Positions 30,435-39,509 of a stretch of DNA of 41,416 bases are shown here, piece after piece. Below the pieces are notes generated by a model, which was not told where the DNA came from, did not search any database, and worked only from the letters and a program-made list of their open reading frames with translations. Made by a program: the position numbers and the translations under genes. Numbering within the stretch: position 1 is the first letter of the stretch; each line of letters begins with the position of its first letter. This DNA is from a virus, in IMG/VR virus record IMGVR_UViG_3300017735_000025, positions 1-41,416 of that record, one strand, 5' to 3'.

Positions 30435-31660
30435 TTGTTACCTGGGTAACTTGGTGTGGTTCTTTTCATTTGATTTCTGCGAATCCTCAATAGGTCTTTG
30501 CCTAACTTAGTATCAAGTCCTGCTATCTCACCATCAACTGATTTGAATTGTTTTGCATCTTTGTGGAACTTAAATTCTTTACCTCTACGGTCTTTGACCA
30601 TGTCAGCAGTTCCTACATCTTTGTATGTTCTTTCTTTGACTTCTGCCTCTGGTAGTCCAGCAAGTTTTCTCATTTCTGCCATTGCAGGTTCATGCATGTA
30701 ATCTTCCACAGCATCTAATGCCATGTCATATATGTGATCAAACTTGTCACTGCCACCATCTTGGTCTGCCATAGCACCAGCCATTTCTTCTGCGGCTTCT
30801 TCTTTCTTACCTTGCTTTAGTAATTGATCCACAGTGACCATATCTGTGTCACCGTAATAACGATATTCTTCGCAGTCATCTTCAAACCTTGCCAACATAC
30901 TTACCAATCTTGGATTGTAATCTTCTGACATTTCATCGTTCATATTTCTAAAACTATGAAAAAACTTACCGCCAATCTCTCTGGCTTTTTGTTTGCTGAT
31001 TTCTGGATACATTTGTCTAAGTATGCTTGGTAATTCCATAGCATTAAATCTACCAGTTTCAACATAGTTCCTGTGCAACTGTTTCATTGCACCTACTAAT
31101 ATCTCATCAGAAGGTTGTGGCTTCTTGGCAATTTCTGCTTTTTGTTTGGTTCTCTCATCGTGGTCCATAATTTCCTTCCAGCTCACTGTATCGTCAGCAT
31201 ATTGCATTTCGCCTTCATCACAACCGTAGTTGCCCCAGCCATAACACTCGTCATTCTCTTCGCCGTCTTCATCTTCGTAATCACCGTCCAGGTATCCTGA
31301 ACCAGCACATTCTGGACATGTACCATCTTTGATATAATCGTCTTCGAATCCGCCCGTTAATGCATCTTGTAATTGATCGTATGCTTCTTTTCTTTGCTCA
31401 GCATCATACCAGTTATCGGGCTCTCCGATCATACTTTCGTTTATGTCTTCGTTTTTAACACAATTAGGAACTGTTTTACCGAACATCTTTTTTGTACCTT
31501 TTTTAGTATAACCTTTCCAGCAACGTGTTCCTTCCTCAGTTTTTTTCTTTTTCTTTTTAGAAAAAACACTTGGATTAGGACGTTTAATAACTTTGCCGAC
31601 TGGTTGTGCCACTACAGCAATACCGCCTGATGTTGTTTCACTGATATCTCTTATCTTCAT
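30431..31660 (-). CDS. 409-aa acidic late protein with N-terminal tag, Cys modules and LAGL motif
   Basis: Start ATG 31660; the longer frame from TTG 31675 reads through a late promoter. MKIRDISETTSGG is a capsid-targeting-like tag (ISE site). GTRCWKGYTKKGTKKMFGK, then VPNCVK, is a basic Cys-pair module. DGTCPECAGSGYLDGD and later Cys resemble a DnaJ-type zinc ribbon with CxxC (CPEC). The middle is acidic and helical, and AEMRKLAGLPEAE lies about 80 residues from the end. No enzyme motif. The tag, basic module and LAGL motif make packaging in the virion plausible. Confidence 0.65.
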   Translation of the reverse strand: MKIRDISETTSGGIAVVAQPVGKVIKRPNPSVFSKKKKKKTEEGTRCWKGYTKKGTKKMFGKTVPNCVKNEDINESMIGEPDNWYDAEQRKEAYDQLQDALTGGFEDDYIKDGTCPECAGSGYLDGDYEDEDGEENDECYGWGNYGCDEGEMQYADDTVSWKEIMDHDERTKQKAEIAKKPQPSDEILVGAMKQLHRNYVETGRFNAMELPSILRQMYPEISKQKAREIGGKFFHSFRNMNDEMSEDYNPRLVSMLARFEDDCEEYRYYGDTDMVTVDQLLKQGKKEEAAEEMAGAMADQDGGSDKFDHIYDMALDAVEDYMHEPAMAEMRKLAGLPEAEVKERTYKDVGTADMVKDRRGKEFKFHKDAKQFKSVDGEIAGLDTKLGKDLLRIRRNQMKRTTPSYPGNK

Positions 31661-31665
31661 AATAC

Positions 31666-31673
31666 TATTTATC
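31666..31673 (-). promoter_or_regulatory. T4-type late promoter (GATAAATA), start codon at +1
   Basis: With GATAAATA at -13 to -6, +1 is 31660, exactly the A of the ATG. No Shine-Dalgarno sequence lies between. A terminator immediately upstream insulates it. Confidence 0.65.
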
Positions 31674-31700
31674 AAAGTTTGTAATTTTTATTTTAAATAA

Positions 31701-31728
31701 AAAAAAGCACTCCGAAGAGTGCTTTTGG
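31701..31728 (-). terminator. rho-independent terminator with C(UUCG)G loop
   Basis: Minus strand: AAAAGCACTC TTCG GAGTGC followed by a long T run. The six-pair GC-containing stem with a UUCG tetraloop lies 37 bases past the vWA gene. A second small hairpin (GTGAC...GTCAC) lies between the stop and the terminator. Confidence 0.88.
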
Positions 31729-31764
31729 TGTGACGCCTTCCGTTGTCACGGTTCCTAAGGTAGA

Positions 31765-32934
31765 TTAGGATTCTGATATATTTGGAATTGCAAATCCAAA
31801 TGTATTTAATGCATCAATAATTGTATTAGTGTAATACGCCGCTGTTGCCGCCGGAGTAACATTATCTACTCGCTTACACTTAGATGAAAGATCACTTAAA
31901 CCATTAGTTCCTGAATAATTACTTGTACCGCTGTGTACATTATTAATTAAAGTTTGATATGCACTAAAGTAGTTATCATATGATGCTACACGGAATACCA
32001 CTGACTTGTAATATCCGTCACCATTTGCTGATGTTGATGAACTTATAGCACTTCTTAATCCTGCCATGTCAGTATCAAATACATTAGTTCTGGATGGTTC
32101 AGATCCTGCTTCAGCACCATAAGGAGATGCTTCATCCTGGAACACAAGATTAATAACCTGTGTTACATTTGCTTCACTGCCTAATGTTTGCAACTGTGTA
32201 GGACCAAATGTTCTTTCATTTGGATCTTCGACAAATGATACGTTGTTATCATAGTCGTCGCTGTCATTTTTATAAAACGGTAATAATGCTTCTTTGAGTA
32301 ATTCGTTTTTGGCTGTTCTTAACGCGGAAAGTGATGAGTTCATACTACCACTTGTATCAAAGAATATATTAATTTCTGTTTGGCTATCAATCTCAACCTG
32401 CGGTGCCGCTCTGTGTAATCCACCTGCATACATAATAATCAATCTTGCAGTACCAGTAGTAGCATCACCAGTGGTTACTGTAGATTTAATTGTTGTTTGG
32501 TCAGTGTACTTTACATTGTACTCTTCTTTTATTTCGTTTGCACTGTGATCCCAATCTGACAATAACTTAGCATTGTCACTTGCATCACCAACCTTGATTG
32601 TTGTTGCTTCTGTGGCATTAGTCCAACCTGTAAGTGGTCTAATTGCTACACTTAAAATTGTTGTGTTTGCTCTTACAACTAATTGGTTAGTAACACTGTC
32701 ATTGTAATTAATAACATTACTAAACATTCTTGTTGTGTGATATCCTTCGAGCTGATCTTTAGTTACTGCATGATCGTCTGCTGTACCATCTAAAACCTTT
32801 GCACGAGTTAAATCACCGCCGTTTTCACGTAATTGAATATCGGAGGTTCCGTCAACAACACGTGGACCGCCCTTACCTAATTCAACGTTACCACTGACAC
32901 CTGCGATACCGTAATTTTTAACTGAATCTACCAT
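31765..32934 (-). CDS. virion structural protein with von Willebrand A (vWA) domain
   Basis: 389 aa. The N-terminal 80 residues look like a fibre or decoration protein (VVDGTSDIQLRENGGDLT; DDHAVTKDQLEGY). A beta-sandwich follows (TILSVAIRPLTGWTNA). From about 185 a vWA/integrin-I-like domain starts: EINIFFDTSGSMNSSLSALR with MIDAS residues D193, S195 and S197. Helices and strands follow, including VVFRVASYDN. vWA domains mediate metal-dependent adhesion, so this could be a host-binding or head-decorating component. It is the last gene before a strong terminator. Full MIDAS geometry is not confirmed. Confidence 0.68.
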   Translation of the reverse strand: MVDSVKNYGIAGVSGNVELGKGGPRVVDGTSDIQLRENGGDLTRAKVLDGTADDHAVTKDQLEGYHTTRMFSNVINYNDSVTNQLVVRANTTILSVAIRPLTGWTNATEATTIKVGDASDNAKLLSDWDHSANEIKEEYNVKYTDQTTIKSTVTTGDATTGTARLIIMYAGGLHRAAPQVEIDSQTEINIFFDTSGSMNSSLSALRTAKNELLKEALLPFYKNDSDDYDNNVSFVEDPNERTFGPTQLQTLGSEANVTQVINLVFQDEASPYGAEAGSEPSRTNVFDTDMAGLRSAISSSTSANGDGYYKSVVFRVASYDNYFSAYQTLINNVHSGTSNYSGTNGLSDLSSKCKRVDNVTPAATAAYYTNTIIDALNTFGFAIPNISES

Positions 32935-32947
32935 TTTATATACCCTT

Positions 32948-33598
32948 TTAGTTTTTACCCGATTTCATATTAGCACACCAGTGATACATTTTTCCACGCT
33001 CACCACTATACTTCTTGGCTTTAGCACGAAGATCCGTTACCGAACCCTTGCAACTTGCACCTGCTTTTTTAACTCTACCCGGTCGGCTTTTGCCTTTCTT
33101 TTTACCATCTGCAAAGTTTTCATTTGCTAAACCTAAATTAAATAAAATATTTGATTTAGATCCCGTTGTTTTTTTAGGCATCTTCTTAACTTTTTTATCT
33201 AATGCCTCTTTCCACTTATCTTCCATTGTAGGTTGATCATCTGCTGTGTCGCTGTAATGATCGATAAGTTCTTCTATAGTAGCATCAACTTTAATTACTT
33301 TAACTGAAGTTAATTCTAAGCCTCGAGCTACATCATAACGATGATGCCCATTTACAATATAGTTATATTTATCAATTATGATAGGTCTTATTGTACCGTC
33401 ATTGAAGCCACGTTTTGCTTTATCATGCATGCCTTTTACACGTTGACTTTGTACAGGCTTTAATTTGTCTATGCTTATTTTACCTGTTTTATAACTAAAC
33501 GGACTGTCCTTTAAATTCTTTTTTCTAATCTGAGGCATCACACTACGTGGAAAGTCTTTATCTGATTCAGGTCTTTTGCCTAACTCAAACAGTCTCAT
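32948..33598 (-). CDS. ParB/sulfiredoxin-like domain protein with basic Cys-pair tail
   Basis: 216 aa. MRLFELGKRPE is a short N-terminal tag with an L-F-E site. ISIDKLKPVQSQRVKG and RPIIIDKYNYIVNGHHRYDV (GHHR at 84-87) are the ParB-like nuclease/CTPase fold signatures. The C-terminal third is basic, GKSRPGRVKKAGASCKGS then KMYHWCANMKSGKN, a Cys-pair module I recall from many marine T4-like phage proteins. It probably binds or nicks DNA or acts as a phosphotransferase; plasmid-type partition is unlikely. It overlaps the SOD gene by one base and may be co-packaged (inference). Confidence 0.75.
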   Translation of the reverse strand: MRLFELGKRPESDKDFPRSVMPQIRKKNLKDSPFSYKTGKISIDKLKPVQSQRVKGMHDKAKRGFNDGTIRPIIIDKYNYIVNGHHRYDVARGLELTSVKVIKVDATIEELIDHYSDTADDQPTMEDKWKEALDKKVKKMPKKTTGSKSNILFNLGLANENFADGKKKGKSRPGRVKKAGASCKGSVTDLRAKAKKYSGERGKMYHWCANMKSGKN

Positions 33599-34131
33599 TA
33601 CTTGATCCTCACATTGACTTTGTCCCAGTCAATTATTTTCCATATGTTATTTAGATACTTTTCTTTATCACTCTGATAATCAAGTGCCCATGCATGTTCC
33701 CACCAATCAACTAACACTAATATATCACTTCTCATTGCATGATTAGGTATGGTTTTTATTGTGCCGTTCCTTGCAAGATACACCCAGCCACTGCCTTGTA
33801 TACTCATTGCAACTTCTTTAAACTGTTCTTTGAATGTGTCATAGTTGCCAAACTTAGCAATTATGAATTCTAATATTTCACCATGAGGTTTATTTGCACC
33901 TGCAGGTTCTTTTAACTGTGGGAAGAAAATGTTGTGCAAGAATGCACCTGCTTCATTAAATTTTGCATCACCTTTACCAGCATTAAACTTATCTACGTAT
34001 GCTTTTGCAAGTTTACCAAAATGATAATCTACTGTGTCTTTGCTCATCACAGGATTTAATGCATCACGTTTATAAGGTAAACGTTCTTGTACAAGTTTTT
34101 GTTTTTGCTCAGTTAAGTTCTCAAGTCTCAT
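33598..34131 (-). CDS. Fe/Mn-family superoxide dismutase
   Basis: 177 aa. After an added tag (MRLENLTEQKQKLVQE) the SOD fold begins at LPYKRDALNPVMS. All four metal ligands are in place: H37 (VDYHFGK), H66 (FLHNIFF), D142 and H146 (VDWWEHAWALDY). The Gln at the FeSOD position is Gly62, and the MnSOD Gln position appears to be His131 (PNHAM), so the metal preference is unclear. It converts superoxide to peroxide and oxygen. The gene is embedded in a tagged late cluster, between the ParB-like and giant genes, suggesting a virion-packaged enzyme. Confidence 0.9.
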   Translation of the reverse strand: MRLENLTEQKQKLVQERLPYKRDALNPVMSKDTVDYHFGKLAKAYVDKFNAGKGDAKFNEAGAFLHNIFFPQLKEPAGANKPHGEILEFIIAKFGNYDTFKEQFKEVAMSIQGSGWVYLARNGTIKTIPNHAMRSDILVLVDWWEHAWALDYQSDKEKYLNNIWKIIDWDKVNVRIK

Positions 34132-37100
34132 TTATGTTGCCTTAGGATTAAATTGGAATAACATTTCTTGTGGCTTATCTGTTGTGATAATTGCAGGATT
34201 CTTTTTGTACATACTGATTTGTTTTAAGTCTTCACCTGTCTTAACAACACCAATGCTGTTTGCCGCAAAACTTATAGCGGCAAGTATTTCCCATTCACCA
34301 CCCATGTCGCTGTTCTTGTACCAATTAAAGTTACTGATAATATATGCTTTTCTCACAGTGTCTGGATCTGCGTTAGGTTGTGCAAATGCTTGTATTACAG
34401 GAGCCGCTTCAGGTCCAAATATCTCACCAAAGACTGCCTGTCCGTATGCGTTTCTTTCCTGTGGTTCTAACTCTGCAGAATTACATAGTTGTACAAACTG
34501 TTCTATGTTTAAACTTTTTTGTTTGATCAAATGCTGTGCAATCAATGGCTTTATTTTTTCGCTCGATGTAACAATTTCTAACATGCGATTACGACTTGGA
34601 ACATTACCTGTTTCACCAAATCTTCCACCACCGCCACTTGGGTTACTGCTAACTGCCGCTTTAATCTCTACTGCTGTATTGCCAATGGTTACATCACCTT
34701 TACCTTGTATGCTGATTTTCCTACACAAGATTGCTAAGGCATGTTCTGCTGGGCCTTTCATTTGTTGTCCAACACCAAATATTTTTAAGTGGTCGAACAT
34801 GGCTTTGTTTACACTGCTGTTAAATGTTAAATCATCTACAGTGTAACTGCCCGGTGTTAACAATACTTTAGGATTAATTACTTTGTCTTTTGCTAAGTTA
34901 TCTGCAAACTCCGAACGCTCAGCATAAGTTAATGGTGCCGTTGTGAGTTCGTATGCAATTTGTATAACCATTTTGTCTGAGTACTCGCCTCGTAATACTG
35001 TTGGTAATACTTCTTGTACTCTATCTAATACATTTCCTTTGTTTAAGATTGTGTAGATTTTATCTAATAAGTCAGCATTCTTTTTAGCAAGTTCTTGATC
35101 ATCAGTTGCTGTGTCTAATGCTTGTACACCTTGTATAATATCTTGCTTTGCTTGATCCAGTGATGCATATTCAAATAATTTGCCTTCTGCTAATTGCTTT
35201 TGCTGACTGCTATGTAGTGTACCCATAAACCCTTTTACTACACTTCTTAAATCTATGCCTGTTCCACCAGATGCTATTGCTAACTTAAATGCACTAATTA
35301 ATTGTGGATTGGGTATAGCAACATAGGCTTCAAACTGTCCTTTGAGATCACTGCCTAACAAAGGCTTCATCATCAAGGCATTTAATTTATCAAGTCTATC
35401 ATTTTTAGGCACTGCACCTTCTTCTACCTGTGCTTTTTTTGTATAAACTTTGTGGGCTTCATCTATTTTGCTTTTGTCAATTTTTGCCAACAAACGTAAT
35501 TGTTCTTGTAATGGTAGTTTATCAAACTTAGTAAATGCATTTTCTTTAGTAGAAATCTCTGGATTATTTATACGCCATGCCGCGGCTGATGAAGGCTCAA
35601 ACGGTTCACCATTTGGTCCGTTTATTTCCGATCTTGGTAATAGTGGAGTTTGTTTATCTGTTTCTCTGCTGTCACCGTCGTTGGTAACTTTGATACGATT
35701 TTTCTTTAACAACGCCTGGAATTCCCTGTTCACTTTCATCTTAGATGCTTGAATGTGTTCCGGAGTTTTGTAATATAAATTTTTAAAGGCTGAAATTATA
35801 TTGTGAGCAACATTTTCTCGCCATGTGCCTTTATATCGCGGATTGGCTAAAACTTCCTGTGCTTCAATTGTTATATGCCAATGCCTTGTAGGAATAATAA
35901 GCAATGTGTTATAGTTGTTACGGACGCCATGTTGCATATCAAAATCTCTGTAATCTGGTCTTCCGTTTTGTAAACTTTGAACTACTTCTTCATCAACATA
36001 CACATATGAGAACATTGGTACATTAATTTCGGCTTTGTGATTTTGTCCATGCTTTTTATTAAATGCTTGTTGTTTTTTATCTAACTGCTTTTTATTTGCT
36101 ATTGCATTACTTTGTCCAGCGAAGCCAAGTTTCTTAGCCATGTTGTCAACTGATGTTAGGTACTTTTCAATTGCACTCACACGTCCAGTAATTAATCTTT
36201 TGATGTCTGGATGTTTATAAAAATCTGGATTATTCTGTTTGTTGTTATAGTAACGATCGAATACTCTATTAACAAAATTTTGTGTCCAATCTTTTAATCT
36301 GTCAGTGATAGTAGTAAAACTGAAACCATTCTCACCGGATTGGTTTGTTAACTCTTGTATAATATTTTCTAACTCTTCTGCTTGTCTATCACTTAATCCA
36401 AAATAATTATAGCCGTCATCATTATCAGCATGTATAGTATCAGCAAGACCAGGATAGTTATGTAAAAAGTCTTCTTGAGTTGCGTATGCTGAACAATCTG
36501 CATATAAGTTATCTAAAGGTTTAATAAGGCTGTGTAAACTATCTATGTATAGTTGTACATCTATGTCTTTGATACGGTCGAGTTCTTCCCAATACTTTCG
36601 CATTTTAATTAACATTTTAGATTGGGCATTATCCATATATGAATCGTCCCCTGTCAAATTAGGATTATGTCCTTTTGCAACTGGGTGATTGTAATCTTCA
36701 AATTGAGATAATTTTTTAACCAACAGTTTAAATGATTTATCATTTATAGGTTGATTAATTTTAAACCAAGCGCCGTCTCCCCTTGGTAATGAATGGCTAT
36801 ATCTTCCTGCTATTATGGCTTGGTTGAACGTTTTAAATTCTCGTTGTGGGTCGCCACTGCTTAAATCTTTCCATGCCTTCTTAACGTCGTCGACTTCATT
36901 ATTTGTTAATGCTGATAAAAGTGTGTATGTTTTTTCATCTAACTCTTGTCCACTTTGTATTGCATTCCACATTAGTCCTACTACTTGTTCAACCTGCGGA
37001 CCTGTCATAAACGATGGAGTTTGTACAACTTGTTTCTTAAATAATCTATCTACGCCATTTTGCAAAGACTGTATTAATGTTTTTTCGTTAGGATTGTTTT

Positions 37101-39504
37101 CCCCGACATTAATCATATTTCTATTTTTTAGTATGTTAGTACTAAGTTCTTCAAATGATAATTTAAAATCTTTAATAGAATTTCTCAACACACCAATTGC
37201 TTTAGCATTGACTGTAGCTCTATTTAAATTTCTATTTAAGTCATAACCTGCCTGTGCAATTGCTACAGAAAAACTATTTTGTGCTCTTTGCAAATATACT
37301 GGAGCGGTTTTACTTGGTGCAATAGTGTCTGGTTTAATTACACCTCTTAACGGTTTGTCCTCATCATCTTCAGTAATTTTCTTACCAGTATGAGCTTCAT
37401 AATCTTTAACGCTCTTTCTCCACTCAGCATCTGCCTTGGGATCACTGTACTTGTTGTACTTGTTTAAATTATTCAAAGATGTTGCAAGTGTATTCATGCT
37501 GTCACGATAATTATGTTTGCTGAATAAGTTCTGCAAGACATCAACTAACGGTTGATTGTCATCATCAAATCTACCCTTTGCAAACTCTACATCTGTAGAA
37601 TCTACTTTATCCAAATTGTTTATCAAACGGAATAATGCCTTTGCATAATCTTTTTTGTATAAGTCTTTCTCATAACCTGCCTGCATTGTGACTGCATAAC
37701 GCAACACTGCTTTTGCGGCTTTATTAAACTCTTCGTGATAATCTCTACCACCACCAATTCTAAATTCTATTAATTTATTACCAGAATCATTATCAGTTTG
37801 ATCTTTGAAATGTATGCTGGAAAATTTATTATGATTAATTCCTTTACGTAAAATTTCTTCAATGGCTCGGATTGACTTTGTATTGTTAGGATCTGCTTTT
37901 AATTCTTGTGCCGCTTGTTTTAATTTACCCATATGGCTTTTAGCATAACTATTGCCATCTCTGCCAAACGTGCTTAACAAATACTTGTCGCCTAATAATA
38001 CTGCAAGTTTAACTTCGTTGGCTTCGTGAGCCTGTTTATCTTCTGAATTGTAACTCATGGTCACGTGTAAACCACACGAACCGTTAGTGCCGCCGCCTTG
38101 CTCATCAACCCATGTAAACAGTTGCTTCATTTCACCAAGCATTTCTTTAGGTGTGCTATACACTGGACTTATTAATTCTGCACCAGTTCCGCCTTCATTT
38201 TCAATACTGCTGTCTGTTTCTACACGCCAAAAGTCTTGATTAGTACCTGCATTAGTGTGGTACTCTCCTGATTGTACCCTATGAAACTGAGATTTGTCGT
38301 ACGCCCAATCTTCTAACATAGAACCCACAGTGTATACACCTTCGCCATCTTGTCCTGGGTTACTTAAATAAATTCCATGCTCTGATAGAGTAGATCCCCA
38401 ACTGCCGTATTCGTATCTGGCCCACTCATCCATGTCGTATTCGCTTCTTGCATCATCGTAGGCTTGTTCCATTGCTTCACCACTATCACGAATCTCATCT
38501 TTAAGCCATATTTCAAGTTCATCATGATGATGTTCTTCTACTAACTGTCTACCCCAAGCAAGAATATCCCAATCCTCGTATTCTTCTTTGTCCTGATCTT
38601 CTAAATCTTCAAGATATTGATCTCTGTATTCTTCGATGTCTGATTCATCCATTTCTTGATCAATGTAATCATTTATGTAAACTTCGTCTTCTACACGACT
38701 TTGATACATTTCTTCTACGATGTCGTATTCGAGATCTAATGCTTTATCGCCAATCCATTCGTTATATGCTTCTTCGAGTGTATTGACACTGGACTGACCT
38801 TCTTGGTCCTGGACAAATTCCTCAATGTCGGGCCAATAGTATTCATCAACCCAATTTTCATCCTCATCAGAATCGTTTATTTGTTCCCAATATGTTTCTG
38901 CTTCGAATCCACATTTAATAGGCATGTCTAATGCTGATGTTATTAACTTTTTGTTGTTGAAATTTATTTCAAATAAATCTTCTTCGCCTTGTTCAAGTAG
39001 ATTATTTTGTCTAACAAGTCTTTTGATTTTTCTATGTATATGTTGCTTACGTTTGTTTTTAGATAGTATGTTTAATGCCTTACTTTCTTCTATCTCATCT
39101 GTGGAGTCAACGTTTACAACATCGTCTGGTTTCATAATGCTAAACTTTTTGGTTGCTGGATGTTGCACAACAACTGCTTCTGGATTATTACCATCTCCTA
39201 CTGGTGAGGAAACTACTCCTATTACTTGCCCTTTATCGTCTTTGTATTCTGTGCCTACTTGTAAATCTTTTGCTTTTGCTTTTGTTAGTGTAGGTTTATT
39301 TGTTGCTGTTGTACTGACAGGTCCTGTTGTAGTAGGACTTGGTGAAGGCTTATTTAATGTAGGACTTACTGCTGGCTTTTTAACTGCACTGGTTGATTTT
39401 GCTACAGCACCTGTTTTTTGTTGTGTGACTGGTGTTGCAGGACCTTTGGTCATGCCATATTCTTTAATCACAGTTTGTATAGATCTTAAGTCTTTAAACT
39501 TCAT
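34132..39504 (-). CDS. giant virion-type protein with amidoligase domain and C-terminal PD-(D/E)XK signature
   Basis: 1790 aa. Residues 1-16 (MKFKDLRSIQTVIKEY) form a tag-like helix with an I-K-E site. A Pro/Thr linker (20-80) and a small beta domain follow. An amidoligase-type (ATP-dependent carboxylate-amine ligase) domain lies at about 195-610: KCGFEAE (197-203), TDSSIENEGGTGAELISPVY near 430, CGLHVTM with H480, and IEFRIGGGRDYHEEF near 578. A long helical region follows. GDVTIGNTAVEIKAA (D1604, E1613, K1615) matches a PD-(D/E)XK core, followed by Gly-rich GGGGRFGETG. Large size, tag and late-cluster position suggest an injected or packaged protein. Confidence 0.75.
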   Translation of the reverse strand: MKFKDLRSIQTVIKEYGMTKGPATPVTQQKTGAVAKSTSAVKKPAVSPTLNKPSPSPTTTGPVSTTATNKPTLTKAKAKDLQVGTEYKDDKGQVIGVVSSPVGDGNNPEAVVVQHPATKKFSIMKPDDVVNVDSTDEIEESKALNILSKNKRKQHIHRKIKRLVRQNNLLEQGEEDLFEINFNNKKLITSALDMPIKCGFEAETYWEQINDSDEDENWVDEYYWPDIEEFVQDQEGQSSVNTLEEAYNEWIGDKALDLEYDIVEEMYQSRVEDEVYINDYIDQEMDESDIEEYRDQYLEDLEDQDKEEYEDWDILAWGRQLVEEHHHDELEIWLKDEIRDSGEAMEQAYDDARSEYDMDEWARYEYGSWGSTLSEHGIYLSNPGQDGEGVYTVGSMLEDWAYDKSQFHRVQSGEYHTNAGTNQDFWRVETDSSIENEGGTGAELISPVYSTPKEMLGEMKQLFTWVDEQGGGTNGSCGLHVTMSYNSEDKQAHEANEVKLAVLLGDKYLLSTFGRDGNSYAKSHMGKLKQAAQELKADPNNTKSIRAIEEILRKGINHNKFSSIHFKDQTDNDSGNKLIEFRIGGGRDYHEEFNKAAKAVLRYAVTMQAGYEKDLYKKDYAKALFRLINNLDKVDSTDVEFAKGRFDDDNQPLVDVLQNLFSKHNYRDSMNTLATSLNNLNKYNKYSDPKADAEWRKSVKDYEAHTGKKITEDDEDKPLRGVIKPDTIAPSKTAPVYLQRAQNSFSVAIAQAGYDLNRNLNRATVNAKAIGVLRNSIKDFKLSFEELSTNILKNRNMINVGENNPNEKTLIQSLQNGVDRLFKKQVVQTPSFMTGPQVEQVVGLMWNAIQSGQELDEKTYTLLSALTNNEVDDVKKAWKDLSSGDPQREFKTFNQAIIAGRYSHSLPRGDGAWFKINQPINDKSFKLLVKKLSQFEDYNHPVAKGHNPNLTGDDSYMDNAQSKMLIKMRKYWEELDRIKDIDVQLYIDSLHSLIKPLDNLYADCSAYATQEDFLHNYPGLADTIHADNDDGYNYFGLSDRQAEELENIIQELTNQSGENGFSFTTITDRLKDWTQNFVNRVFDRYYNNKQNNPDFYKHPDIKRLITGRVSAIEKYLTSVDNMAKKLGFAGQSNAIANKKQLDKKQQAFNKKHGQNHKAEINVPMFSYVYVDEEVVQSLQNGRPDYRDFDMQHGVRNNYNTLLIIPTRHWHITIEAQEVLANPRYKGTWRENVAHNIISAFKNLYYKTPEHIQASKMKVNREFQALLKKNRIKVTNDGDSRETDKQTPLLPRSEINGPNGEPFEPSSAAAWRINNPEISTKENAFTKFDKLPLQEQLRLLAKIDKSKIDEAHKVYTKKAQVEEGAVPKNDRLDKLNALMMKPLLGSDLKGQFEAYVAIPNPQLISAFKLAIASGGTGIDLRSVVKGFMGTLHSSQQKQLAEGKLFEYASLDQAKQDIIQGVQALDTATDDQELAKKNADLLDKIYTILNKGNVLDRVQEVLPTVLRGEYSDKMVIQIAYELTTAPLTYAERSEFADNLAKDKVINPKVLLTPGSYTVDDLTFNSSVNKAMFDHLKIFGVGQQMKGPAEHALAILCRKISIQGKGDVTIGNTAVEIKAAVSSNPSGGGGRFGETGNVPSRNRMLEIVTSSEKIKPLIAQHLIKQKSLNIEQFVQLCNSAELEPQERNAYGQAVFGEIFGPEAAPVIQAFAQPNADPDTVRKAYIISNFNWYKNSDMGGEWEILAAISFAANSIGVVKTGEDLKQISMYKKNPAIITTDKPQEMLFQFNPKAT

Positions 39505-39509
39505 TCCAG

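Noticed and set aside
32948-33598. ParB-like gene as a plasmid partition system
   Set aside because: No ParA neighbour or parS-like repeats; phage ParB-like domains occur alone, and the gene sits in a virion cluster.
34184-34846. 220-aa plus-strand hydrophobic frame, also 38924-39520
   Set aside because: Both are antisense to the 1790-aa gene; the hydrophobic pattern is the usual complement of charged coding sequence.
35567-35580. TATAAATA-like match within the giant gene
   Set aside because: Buried in a long coding sequence with no gene start downstream nearby; likely chance.
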